Shown here in pieces: positions 1 through 5,142 of a stretch of DNA of 5,142 nt; within the stretch, counting starts at the first letter, position 1, and each line of letters starts with the position of its first letter. A program made the position numbers and the translations under genes. The notes under the pieces were generated by a model. It made no database searches. It was not told the origin of the DNA and saw nothing but the letters and a program-made list of their open reading frames with translations. This DNA comes from Bacteroidota bacterium (lineage in GTDB: Bacteria > Bacteroidota > Bacteroidia > Bacteroidales > JADFUO01): positions 1-5,142 of the forward strand of contig JAUWKH010000149.1 in the NCBI GenBank assembly GCA_030614305.1, read 5' to 3'.

Positions 1-18
1 TGATAGTTAATAGAAAGT

Positions 19-60
19 CGGCAGTCAGCAGTCTGCAGTCGGCAGTCGGCAGTCGGCAGT
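19..60. repeat. Heptanucleotide tandem repeat, six units of CGGCAGT type
   Basis: Six consecutive 7-bp units are visible: CGGCAGT, CAGCAGT, CTGCAGT, then three further exact CGGCAGT. The flanking heptamers (AGAAAGT before, CAGACTA after) look like decayed units. The tract is much richer in GC than the surrounding DNA, lies in non-coding sequence before the protease gene, and has no open frame of note. Short tandem heptamers are a known class of intergenic repeat in several bacterial groups; no function is evident here. Confidence 0.85.
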
Positions 61-67
61 CAGACTA

Positions 68-102
68 AGGACTGACCCCGAAAGCTTTCGGGGGAGGACT
101 GA
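68..102. repeat. 18-bp palindrome flanked by 8-bp direct repeats
   Basis: The palindrome CCCCGAAAGCTTTCGGGG (76-93) plus one extra G (94) sits exactly between two copies of AGGACTGA (68-75 and 95-102). The arms could form a 9-bp hairpin in single-stranded DNA or RNA. The layout resembles a small palindromic insertion with a duplicated target, but simple repeat expansion could give the same result. It is not followed by a T-run, although an A-run follows at 107-115, so on the minus strand a T-run precedes the hairpin. A terminator role is therefore unlikely in either direction. Confidence 0.75.
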
Positions 103-175
103 TAATTAAAAAAAATACTTTGCTAAAAAAACAAAGTTTAACAGGATAATAGTATAAATCATAAAATTTTTTAAT

Positions 176-2290
176 ATGAAAACAAAGATCATTTTTTTAA
201 TATTAATTTTCTCAGGGATTATTACTTCAAATTTTGCCGGAAAAATTGAATTGGATGATGCTAAAAGAGTAGCTATAAACTTTTATTATGAAAGAATTAA
301 TCAATATCAAAATATCAATTATAAAAATATTCTTATAACTGATGTTAAAATTGAAAAAATCAGGGAAACTACCGTTTATTACCTTTTCGGGATTAACAAC
401 ACAGGTTTTGTTATTGTTTCTGCTGATGATGGTGTAATTCCTGTTTTGGGATATTCTTTTACAGGATATTCTTCAAAAGAATCCCAACCACCGCAATTAC
501 AAGACCTGCTAAACATTTTCAAACATCAAATTTTATTTGTTATTAAAAATGATTTTGAAGCGAATAAAAAAGTTCAGGCAGCATGGAAACATTTGCTTAC
601 TAATAACATTGACCAATTAAATCTTTTTATGAATGAAAAAGAAGTTGAGCCCTTGCTCACAACAACATGGAATCAGGGCATTTATTACAACGAAATGTGC
701 CCTGCCGATCCTTTAGGACCGGGCGGACATTGTTATGCAGGTTGTGTTCCATCTGCTATGGGACAAGTAGTAAATTATTTCAGGTTTCCTATACAGGGAA
801 CCGGCTCATATTCATACCAATGTCCGCCTTACGGCACATTATCCGCTGATTTTGGAAATACAAGCTACCAATGGAACAGCATGGCAATTTCATTAAGCAA
901 CAGCAATCTTGCAGTTGCCGAACTTCTTTATCATCTCGGTGTATCTGTGGACCTTGTTTACGGACCAAATGGCTCAGGAATGTATAACCATAAAGCTGCT
1001 TACTCTCTGCGAACCTATTTTAATTACTCGCCCGAAACACAATATGTTTATCGTGACAGTACTTCAATGGACTGGGACAGTTTATTGATTTCACATCTTG
1101 ATAAAAAAATTCCAATGTATTATGCGGGCTGGTCAGTACCGAATATCAACGGACATGCATTTGTTTGCGACGGATATCAAGATACTAATTATTATCATTT
1201 TAACTGGGGATGGGGCGGCTCTTACGACGGATATTTTTATACTGATAATTTAAGTCCGGGCGGCTCAAACTTTAATCTTGCACAGGAACTTATAATTAAT
1301 TGCTATCCCGACACTATCAATTTTCAATACCCTTATTATTGTACAGGCAATTCAACATTAAGTTCAATTGAAGGTACAATTGAAGATGGAAGCGGGCCCA
1401 TTGATAATTATCTCAACAATACCGATTGCAGTTGGTTGATAGCTCCTTTAGATTCTGTTGAAAATATATATCTGGATTTTATAAAATTTGAAACCGACAC
1501 TAATGATTTTGTTACAATTTATGATGGTGAAACAACCTCGGATACTGTGCTTGGAACTTTTTCAGGTTCAACTTTGCCTGAATCTGTTACATCTTCAGGA
1601 GACAAGATGTTAATAACTTTTATTTCAGATGATGATGTAACCTCAGCAGGATGGTTGGCAAGCTTCAGCTCCGAGATTCCGGTTTATTGCAGCGGACTTA
1701 CATCACTTACGGCAATTAGTGATACTTTTAGTGACGGAAGCGGTCCGCGCAACTATCATAATCTGTCTACTTGTATATGGAATATTAAACCACAGGATGC
1801 TTCGGAGATTACAATTTATTTTACAGAATTTAATACTGAAGAAGAATTTGATCCGGTTAAAATTTTTGACGGAACAACATTTATTGCCGAATTGTCAGGA
1901 ACTGAAATTCCCGACCCGATAACTGCATACAGCGGCTCAATGTTTTTAACTTTCACAACAAATTCAACTGTTACCGCTCCCGGATGGGAAGCATACTATG
2001 AAATTAACAATGTTGATATTATTGAAAATGATATTTTTGAAAGTTTTACAATATTTCCAAATCCGGCATCTGACGAATTATTCTTAGAATTTACTTTGAA
2101 CCAAAATCAATCATGTGAAATAAAAATTATTACAATTACCGGTATAACAGTATTCTCAAAAAAATTAAATAACTTTACAGGTCATTATCAAAATATTTTT
2201 AATATTGAAGATTTTTCAGATGGAGTTTATTTTTTAAATATCAGATGTGAAAAGGGAGTAATAAATAAAAAATTTATCATTAATCATTGA
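176..2290 (+). CDS. Secreted C10-family cysteine protease (streptopain-like) with two CUB domains and T9SS sorting tail
   Basis: Predicted extracellular papain-fold protease, 704 residues. Residues 1-21 are a signal peptide (two lysines, a hydrophobic core, likely cut after SNFA). Residues about 24-130 resemble the Spi/C10 inhibitory prodomain, including FVIVSADDGVIPVLGYS (78-94). The catalytic domain covers about 160-378: Cys190 in GCVPSAMGQ is the expected nucleophile, His327 in NGHAFVCDGY the general base, and Asn343/Trp344 lie in the NWGWGG motif. Two CUB domains follow (about 389-498 and 505-610), each with one cysteine pair (Cys389/418, Cys505/533) and a YDG- or FDG-type motif. Residues about 623-704 match a Por/T9SS type A sorting domain (FPNPASDELFLEF, then GVYFLNI), so export through the Sec and type IX systems is inferred, with the tail removed at the cell surface. 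All key residues are present. The start at 176 is the one that provides the signal peptide; no Shine-Dalgarno is seen. Its substrate cannot be told from sequence. Confidence 0.93.
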   Translation: MKTKIIFLILIFSGIITSNFAGKIELDDAKRVAINFYYERINQYQNINYKNILITDVKIEKIRETTVYYLFGINNTGFVIVSADDGVIPVLGYSFTGYSSKESQPPQLQDLLNIFKHQILFVIKNDFEANKKVQAAWKHLLTNNIDQLNLFMNEKEVEPLLTTTWNQGIYYNEMCPADPLGPGGHCYAGCVPSAMGQVVNYFRFPIQGTGSYSYQCPPYGTLSADFGNTSYQWNSMAISLSNSNLAVAELLYHLGVSVDLVYGPNGSGMYNHKAAYSLRTYFNYSPETQYVYRDSTSMDWDSLLISHLDKKIPMYYAGWSVPNINGHAFVCDGYQDTNYYHFNWGWGGSYDGYFYTDNLSPGGSNFNLAQELIINCYPDTINFQYPYYCTGNSTLSSIEGTIEDGSGPIDNYLNNTDCSWLIAPLDSVENIYLDFIKFETDTNDFVTIYDGETTSDTVLGTFSGSTLPESVTSSGDKMLITFISDDDVTSAGWLASFSSEIPVYCSGLTSLTAISDTFSDGSGPRNYHNLSTCIWNIKPQDASEITIYFTEFNTEEEFDPVKIFDGTTFIAELSGTEIPDPITAYSGSMFLTFTTNSTVTAPGWEAYYEINNVDIIENDIFESFTIFPNPASDELFLEFTLNQNQSCEIKIITITGITVFSKKLNNFTGHYQNIFNIEDFSDGVYFLNIRCEKGVINKKFIINH

Positions 2291-2297
2291 CTACAAC

Positions 2298-2326
2298 CCG
2301 CTAAGCGCTTTCAAAGCGCTTAGCGG
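2298..2326 (+). repeat. REP-like palindrome, copy 1 (upstream of RAYT)
   Basis: The 14-base arm CCGCTAAGCGCTTT is followed by a single C and then its exact reverse complement, giving a perfect inverted repeat. It starts 7 bases after the protease stop and ends 10 bases before the RAYT start codon. The lead-in ACAACCCGCT and the trailing ATGAA resemble those of copy 2, which gives it the same orientation as the RAYT gene and the other copies. The core is identical to that of copy 3. There is no T-run, so it is not a standard intrinsic terminator, though as an RNA hairpin it could protect the protease transcript's 3' end. Confidence 0.9.
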
Positions 2327-2336
2327 ATGAATCAAA

Positions 2337-2921
2337 ATGTATTTTCAACCCGAATACACATATCACATTTATAATCGTTCAAACGAAACGGCTTTTAAAA
2401 CCAGAGAAAATTATTTATTCTTCCTGGAAAAGATAAACAAACTAATAACTCCTCTTTGTGATATTTTTGCCTGGTGTATAATGCCAAATCATTTTCATTT
2501 ACTTATTTCAGTTAATGAAAAAGGAGCATCAAATGTCGATGAAATACATCGATCTGAAACATCATTGCTTTCTAAAAATATTGGAACTTTGTTAAGTTCA
2601 TATACTTTAGCAATAAACAAACAATACTATAGAAGAGGTTCTCTTTTTGCTCATAATACTAAAGCTAAGCAACTCAATTTCACCAAACATAATTATGCTG
2701 TAAACTGCTTTTTCTATATACATCAAAATCCATATACATCGGGCTTAGTTGAAAAGCTTGAAGATTGGGAATATTCTTCATTCAGAGACTATGCAGGATT
2801 TAGGGATGGTAAATTATGTAACAAAGAACTTGCTTATGAAATTATTAATTTTGATAAAGATAATTTTTATGAACAATCTTATATTATTTTAGGAGAGAAT
2901 GATATAAATAAGATTTTTTAA
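2337..2921 (+). CDS. REP-associated tyrosine transposase (RAYT), Y1/IS200-like HUH protein
   Basis: Member of the Y1 transposase superfamily, 194 residues, a usual size for the RAYT branch. The opening HIYNRSNETAF (10-20) matches the 'H.yNR...' start of the fold. The HUH metal-binding motif is His52-Phe53-His54 within MPNHFHLLI (49-57). The RRGSLF segment (99-104) corresponds to the usual 'G.LF' region. Tyr127 in YIHQNPYTSGLV (127-138) is the likely nucleophile, and WEYSS (144-148) follows as in relatives. Known family members bind and cut single-stranded REP hairpins. REP-like palindromes on both sides here identify the subgroup better than the protein alone. No IS200/IS605 ends or accessory tnpB are present. 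No clear promoter was found. The gene may be read through from the protease gene, although the hairpin of copy 1 lies between them. Catalytic residues look intact; activity is unproven. Confidence 0.9.
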   Translation: MYFQPEYTYHIYNRSNETAFKTRENYLFFLEKINKLITPLCDIFAWCIMPNHFHLLISVNEKGASNVDEIHRSETSLLSKNIGTLLSSYTLAINKQYYRRGSLFAHNTKAKQLNFTKHNYAVNCFFYIHQNPYTSGLVEKLEDWEYSSFRDYAGFRDGKLCNKELAYEIINFDKDNFYEQSYIILGENDINKIF

Positions 2922-2946
2922 CCAACCCGCTTAGTGATTCAAAAGT
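2920..2946 (+). repeat. Partial, degenerate REP-like copy overlapping the RAYT stop
   Basis: It begins AACCAACCCGCTTAG like copy 2 but continues TGATTCAAAAGT and lacks the second arm. Over its first 19 core bases, 14 match copy 1. TAACCAACCCGCTTAG occurs twice, at 2919-2934 and 2946-2961, a 16-bp direct repeat with a 27-bp period. The first TAA is the stop codon of the RAYT gene. It reads as a truncated REP at the head of the downstream array. Confidence 0.7.
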
Positions 2947-2987
2947 AACCAACCCGCTTAGCGCCTCTGAGGCGCTTAGCGGATGAA
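2947..2987 (+). repeat. REP-like palindrome, copy 2
   Basis: Lead-in AACCAAC, then arm CCGCTTAGCGCCTC (2954-2967), a central T, and arm GAGGCGCTTAGCGG (2969-2982), then ATGAA. Of 14 pairs, 13 are complementary; the exception is a T-T mismatch at arm position 6. Compared with copies 1 and 3, the tip of the stem differs by two compensated pair changes (T-A to C-G at arm positions 12 and 14). It has the same orientation as the RAYT gene. Confidence 0.88.
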
Positions 2988-2988
2988 G

Positions 2989-3026
2989 AACCAAACCGCT
3001 AAGCGCTTTCAAAGCGCTTAGCGGTT
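2989..3026 (+). repeat. REP-like palindrome, copy 3
   Basis: Lead-in AACCAAACCGCT (2989-3000) as in the two preceding units, then a perfect inverted repeat with 16-base arms around a central C (2994-3009 and 3011-3026). The inner 29 bases are identical to copy 1. It ends 9 bases before the stop codon of the minus-strand IS1595-like gene, so it lies between two convergent genes and could act as an mRNA 3'-end stabiliser for either. No strong T-run follows on either side. Confidence 0.9.
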
Positions 3027-3035
3027 ATTACACAC

Positions 3036-3437
3036 TTAGTTTTCATAAAAATCCATACCTCCCCCTTTCTCAATGCATTCAATTATCTTTTTCTTAAATT
3101 TCCAGCATGTCATTTGACGGATATTAATTCTATGGGATATCTCATAAGTAGAAATATCAGGATTTTTACAAACATAAAAAGCAATTTGAAATGCTTCGGT
3201 TAATGGTATTTTACATTTATGGAAAACAGTATGAGAAGTAGCAGATTCGTCATGCTTACATTTTGTGCAGCGTCTTGAGAAATGTGTTTTGCCCTTGCAA
3301 TAATTTTTATGTTCGCATTTTCGGCAAACAAAACCATCCTTCCATTTTAAATCTGCCAAATATTGCAGACATTTATTCTCATCAGAAAATTTTAAATCAA
3401 ATTGTTTAATACTTAAATTACCAAATAATCCACTCAT
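3036..3437 (-). CDS. IS1595-family transposase N-terminal fragment (zinc ribbon + HTH), catalytic domain absent
   Basis: A 133-residue protein resembling the N-terminus of IS1595/ISXO2-type transposases. The opening FSDENKCLQYLADLKW (17-32) leads into a zinc ribbon with Cys38-x2-Cys41 and Cys57-x2-Cys60. A helix-turn-helix-like segment follows at about 93-118 (DISTYEISHRINIRQMTCW). The frame stops at residue 133, about where full-length relatives (roughly 300 residues) begin their DDE domain. No sequence for that domain occurs further on; the REP array starts 9 bases beyond the stop. It cannot be a self-sufficient transposase. It may be a decayed insertion sequence or a retained DNA-binding protein; the clean reading frame and a plausible promoter fit the second at least as well. 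No terminal inverted repeats were recognised. Confidence 0.75.
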   Translation of the reverse strand: MSGLFGNLSIKQFDLKFSDENKCLQYLADLKWKDGFVCRKCEHKNYCKGKTHFSRRCTKCKHDESATSHTVFHKCKIPLTEAFQIAFYVCKNPDISTYEISHRINIRQMTCWKFKKKIIECIEKGGGMDFYEN

Positions 3438-3498
3438 TATTATTTATTTAAAAAAAATAACCATACTGACAAAATTTCTTTTGGAATAATTTTTGATA

Positions 3499-3506
3499 CA
3501 AAGGTA
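3499..3506 (-). promoter_or_regulatory. Putative -7 box for the IS1595-like gene
   Basis: On the minus strand this reads TACCTTTG, an exact fit to the Bacteroidota consensus TAnnTTTG. It lies 61 bases upstream of the start codon at 3437. No convincing -33 TTTG was found at the usual spacing, only a TTA-like sequence, so this is a motif match in AT-rich DNA, not a demonstrated promoter. Confidence 0.4.
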
Positions 3507-3550
3507 AAAATAAAAAGTGATAATTAAGCGATTTATTATTAATTTATTTA

Positions 3551-3558
3551 TATATTTG
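3551..3558 (+). promoter_or_regulatory. Putative -7 box for the thioredoxin operon
   Basis: TATATTTG matches TAnnTTTG and ends 40 bases before the ATG at 3599, which would leave a leader of about 35 nt. A clear -33 TTTG is not visible. It faces away from the minus-strand box at 3499-3506, giving a compact divergent promoter region between the two genes. Confidence 0.5.
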
Positions 3559-3598
3559 CATCCGAAATTTATTTTTTTAAATTATTAATTTAAAACTT

Positions 3599-4102
3599 AT
3601 GAAAAACGTAAAAATTATTGGACTGACTTTAGCAGCATTTATCCTTATAAGCTGCAATAATACAAGCGGAAATAAACCGGAAAATATTATAAATACGGAT
3701 AATGGAAAAGTTTCCGAAAGCAAAAAAATAAAACCTGAACATTTAACTTATGAAACATTTAAGGAAAAAGTTTGGAATTTTGAGAAAAACCCACAGGAAT
3801 GGATATATGAAGGCGAACTGCCATGTGTAATTGATTTTTATGCCGACTGGTGCAAACCTTGCAAAATGATAGCTCCGATAATGGAAGAACTTGCAGAAAA
3901 ATATGATGGAAAAGTTAAAATATATAAAATTGACACTCAAAAAGAAAAAGAACTTGCAAGAATATTTCAAATCAGAAGTATTCCTGCGGTGTTATTTTCC
4001 CCTTTAGAAGGAAAGCCGACAATGCAAGCAGGTGCATTACCAAAAGATACGTATATTAAAATTATTGAAGAAAACATTTTAAACCCCGTAAAAATTAAAT
4101 AA
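3599..4102 (+). CDS. Thioredoxin-fold lipoprotein
   Basis: A 167-residue thiol-disulfide protein predicted to be membrane-anchored outside the cytoplasm. Residues 1-18 are a lipoprotein signal peptide with lipobox LISC; Cys19 would be lipidated. A polar linker rich in N, K and S (20-47) tethers the thioredoxin domain (about 50-160). The redox motif is WCKPC (84-88) within DFYADWCKPCK, and the cis-proline is Pro129 in RSIP. CKPC is not the CGPC of classical thioredoxin; the middle residues tune redox potential, so direction (reductant or oxidant) cannot be assigned. Cys76, eight residues before the motif, is also present in the paralogue downstream. First gene of an apparent two-gene operon, with the second gene 31 bases on. 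The start is fixed by the signal peptide and by the upstream TATATTTG box. Confidence 0.9.
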   Translation: MKNVKIIGLTLAAFILISCNNTSGNKPENIINTDNGKVSESKKIKPEHLTYETFKEKVWNFEKNPQEWIYEGELPCVIDFYADWCKPCKMIAPIMEELAEKYDGKVKIYKIDTQKEKELARIFQIRSIPAVLFSPLEGKPTMQAGALPKDTYIKIIEENILNPVKIK

Positions 4103-4133
4103 TATTTATTAACACCCCTAAAATTTTATATTA

Positions 4134-4508
4134 ATGGAACATTTGAACAAACAGACTTTTCTGGAAAAAGTCTTTAATTATGAAAAAAATAAAGAATGGA
4201 AATTTGAAGGAAAATTACCATGCTTAATTGACTTTTATGCCGACTGGTGTGCACCTTGTAAAATAGTTGCCCCAATACTTGAAGAATTAAACGAAGAATA
4301 CCAAGGCAAGATCAATATATACAAAGTAAATACAGAGCAGGAACAGGAATTGGCTGCTGCTTTCGGAATCAGAAGTATTCCCTCATTATTGTTCTGCCCT
4401 ATTGACGGACAGCCGCAAATGGCTATGGGAGCTCTATCAAAAGAGTCTTTTAAAAAAACAATTGATGACATTCTTTTAAAGAACAAAGTTGTTGAAGCAA
4501 TTAAATAA
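4134..4508 (+). CDS. Cytoplasmic thioredoxin (paralogue of the preceding gene)
   Basis: A 124-residue thioredoxin, slightly longer than the usual ~105-110 because of an N-terminal extension shared with its neighbour. The redox motif is WCAPC (38-42) in DFYADWCAPCK; the cis-proline is Pro83 in RSIP. Extra cysteines are Cys30 (conserved in the neighbour) and Cys88 (not conserved). No signal peptide or membrane segment, so it is placed in the cytoplasm. By-eye alignment with the lipoprotein gives roughly 60% identity over about 112 residues with one single-residue gap, including the pre-domain segment TFxEKV.N.EKN..EW..EG.LPC. That is well above the level expected for unrelated thioredoxins and indicates gene duplication. 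It is probably co-transcribed with the upstream gene: the 31-base gap shows no -7 box, and the terminator follows this gene. Confidence 0.9.
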   Translation: MEHLNKQTFLEKVFNYEKNKEWKFEGKLPCLIDFYADWCAPCKIVAPILEELNEEYQGKINIYKVNTEQEQELAAAFGIRSIPSLLFCPIDGQPQMAMGALSKESFKKTIDDILLKNKVVEAIK

Positions 4509-4535
4509 AATTTAAAATCTATTCTATATATTTAT

Positions 4536-4567
4536 AAGGTGCAGTAAATAAATACTGCACCTTTTTT
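4536..4567 (+). terminator. Intrinsic terminator of the thioredoxin operon
   Basis: Perfect 11-bp stem AAGGTGCAGTA (4536-4546) and TACTGCACCTT (4553-4563) around a 6-base AATAAA loop, with a continuous six-T run at 4562-4567. It lies 27 bases after the second thioredoxin stop. The position and T-run make it a standard Rho-independent terminator for the plus strand. Confidence 0.9.
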
Positions 4568-4570
4568 ATT

Positions 4571-4578
4571 TAAATTTG
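4571..4578 (+). promoter_or_regulatory. Putative -7 box for the WbqC-family gene
   Basis: TAAATTTG fits TAnnTTTG and ends 26 bases before the ATG at 4605, leaving a leader of about 20 nt. It starts three bases after the T-run of the terminator, so any -33 contact would fall inside the terminator stem-loop sequence. No TTTG is seen there. Confidence 0.4.
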
Positions 4579-4604
4579 CCGAACATTTAATTTGAATTTC
4601 TGTC

Positions 4605-5142
4605 ATGAAAAATAAATTTTCATCTGTCCTGTTTTCATCTGCATGCCTCCCTCCTGTTGAATATTTTATTTATCTGGTAAATTCAGATAAAACCCTGATA
4701 GAAAAATTTGAAACATATCATAAACAAACATACAGAAACCGTTATTCAATTTACGGGGCAAACGGAAAACTAACATTATCTATTCCTGTTACAAAAATCA
4801 GCGGACATAATACCTGCATAAAAGATATTAAAATCTCATACTTACAAAACTGGCAAAATATTCACTGGAAGTCAATTGAATCGGCATACAATTCTTCACC
4901 ATACTTTTTATTTTACCGCGATGAGCTTTTTCCTTTTTTTGATAAAAAATTTAACTTACTTATTGAATATAATCACCGGATTTTAGAGCTTCTGATGGAA
5001 CTTATCGGAATTAAAAAGGAAGTAACTTACACCACTGATTTTCAAAAAAGTCCATTAAACACAGTTGATCTAAGAAACAAAATCAGCCCAAAAAACAAAA
5101 TAAGTTCAATTAACTTTAAACCATATCATCAGGTATTTGAAA
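4605..5142 (+). CDS. WbqC-family protein (3' end beyond window)
   Basis: Open from ATG 4605 to the window edge, 179 codons visible. Family-typical blocks occur in order: LPPVEYF (15-21), an N-terminal stretch matching the usual 'lpP.eYf'; YHKQTYRNR (38-46); ANGKLTLSIPV (52-62); WQNIHWKSIESAYNSSPYF (83-101); and FKPYHQVFE (171-179) at the edge. WbqC-like proteins are about 200-220 residues long, so only the last few dozen codons should be missing. The family is named after an O-antigen locus gene and its biochemical role is poorly defined, so no reaction is assigned. No signal peptide is evident; it is presumably cytoplasmic. The preceding terminator and own -7 box suggest transcription separate from the thioredoxins. 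No in-frame ATG upstream of 4605 offers a better start. Confidence 0.88.
   Translation, partial: MKNKFSSVLFSSACLPPVEYFIYLVNSDKTLIEKFETYHKQTYRNRYSIYGANGKLTLSIPVTKISGHNTCIKDIKISYLQNWQNIHWKSIESAYNSSPYFLFYRDELFPFFDKKFNLLIEYNHRILELLMELIGIKKEVTYTTDFQKSPLNTVDLRNKISPKNKISSINFKPYHQVFE

Noticed and set aside
113..140. Promoter for the protease gene at ATACTTTG (115-122), and an ACTTTG/CAAAGT inverted repeat (117-122, 132-137)
   Set aside because: The box reads AT instead of TA at its first two positions, no -33 motif is present, and a 6-bp inverted repeat in such AT-rich DNA is not convincing.
667..849. Plus-strand frame of 60 codons inside the protease gene (and a similar one at 1719-1922)
   Set aside because: Out-of-frame shadows overlapping the conserved catalytic and CUB-coding sequence.
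2298..2326. Rho-independent terminator for the protease gene
   Set aside because: The hairpin is strong but is followed by ATGAATCAAAATG with no T-run; a REP call fits the repeated copies better.
2298..3026. CRISPR-like repeats
   Set aside because: The repeats are long near-perfect palindromes with very short or coding-length spacing, no uniform spacers and no cas genes. REP elements explain them better.
2337..3437. One composite insertion sequence containing both transposase-like genes
   Set aside because: The genes belong to unrelated families, converge, and have no shared terminal inverted repeats or target duplication around the pair.
3743..3970. Minus-strand open frame of 75 codons
   Set aside because: Lies wholly within the thioredoxin lipoprotein gene and encodes a low-complexity Phe/Lys-rich product with no recognisable family.
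4235..4486. Minus-strand open frame of 83 codons
   Set aside because: Antisense shadow of the cytoplasmic thioredoxin, which has full family motifs.

Overview
The window looks like chromosomal DNA from a member of the Bacteroidota, probably an AT-rich Bacteroidales-like organism. Three things point there. The first gene encodes a secreted protease with a C-terminal type IX secretion (Por) sorting domain, a system confined to this phylum. Start codons lack Shine-Dalgarno sequences. Good matches to the Bacteroidota -7 box TAnnTTTG lie upstream of three genes. No tRNA, rRNA or CRISPR array was seen, and no gene-free stretch exceeds about 175 bases.

Layout. (1) Positions 1-175 are non-coding and hold a heptanucleotide tandem repeat and an 18-bp palindrome between two 8-bp direct repeats. 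(2) Positions 176-2290 encode a secreted C10 (streptopain-like) cysteine protease with a Spi-type prodomain, two CUB domains and a T9SS sorting tail. (3) Positions 2291-3035 form a REP/RAYT unit: a Y1 (HUH) REP-associated tyrosine transposase with one long REP-like palindrome just upstream and a tandem array (one half copy, two full copies) just downstream, all in the same orientation. (4) Positions 3036-3437, minus strand, encode a short protein resembling the N-terminus of IS1595-family transposases (zinc ribbon plus helix-turn-helix) without the DDE catalytic domain. It converges on the RAYT, with the REP array between them. (5) A divergent promoter region separates it from a two-gene thioredoxin operon (3599-4508): a predicted lipoprotein thioredoxin followed by a cytoplasmic paralogue. 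A strong intrinsic terminator ends the operon. (6) A WbqC-family gene starts at 4605 and runs off the window end.

The genes do not form one pathway. The thioredoxin pair is a plausible functional unit, with related thiol-redox proteins placed on either side of the inner membrane. The RAYT and its REPs are a plausible mobile or domesticated unit that has settled between the protease gene and the thioredoxin operon. The REP/RAYT unit is the most noteworthy part: its hairpins include compensatory base-pair changes, one lies 10 nt before the RAYT start codon, and the half copy shares bases with the RAYT stop codon.
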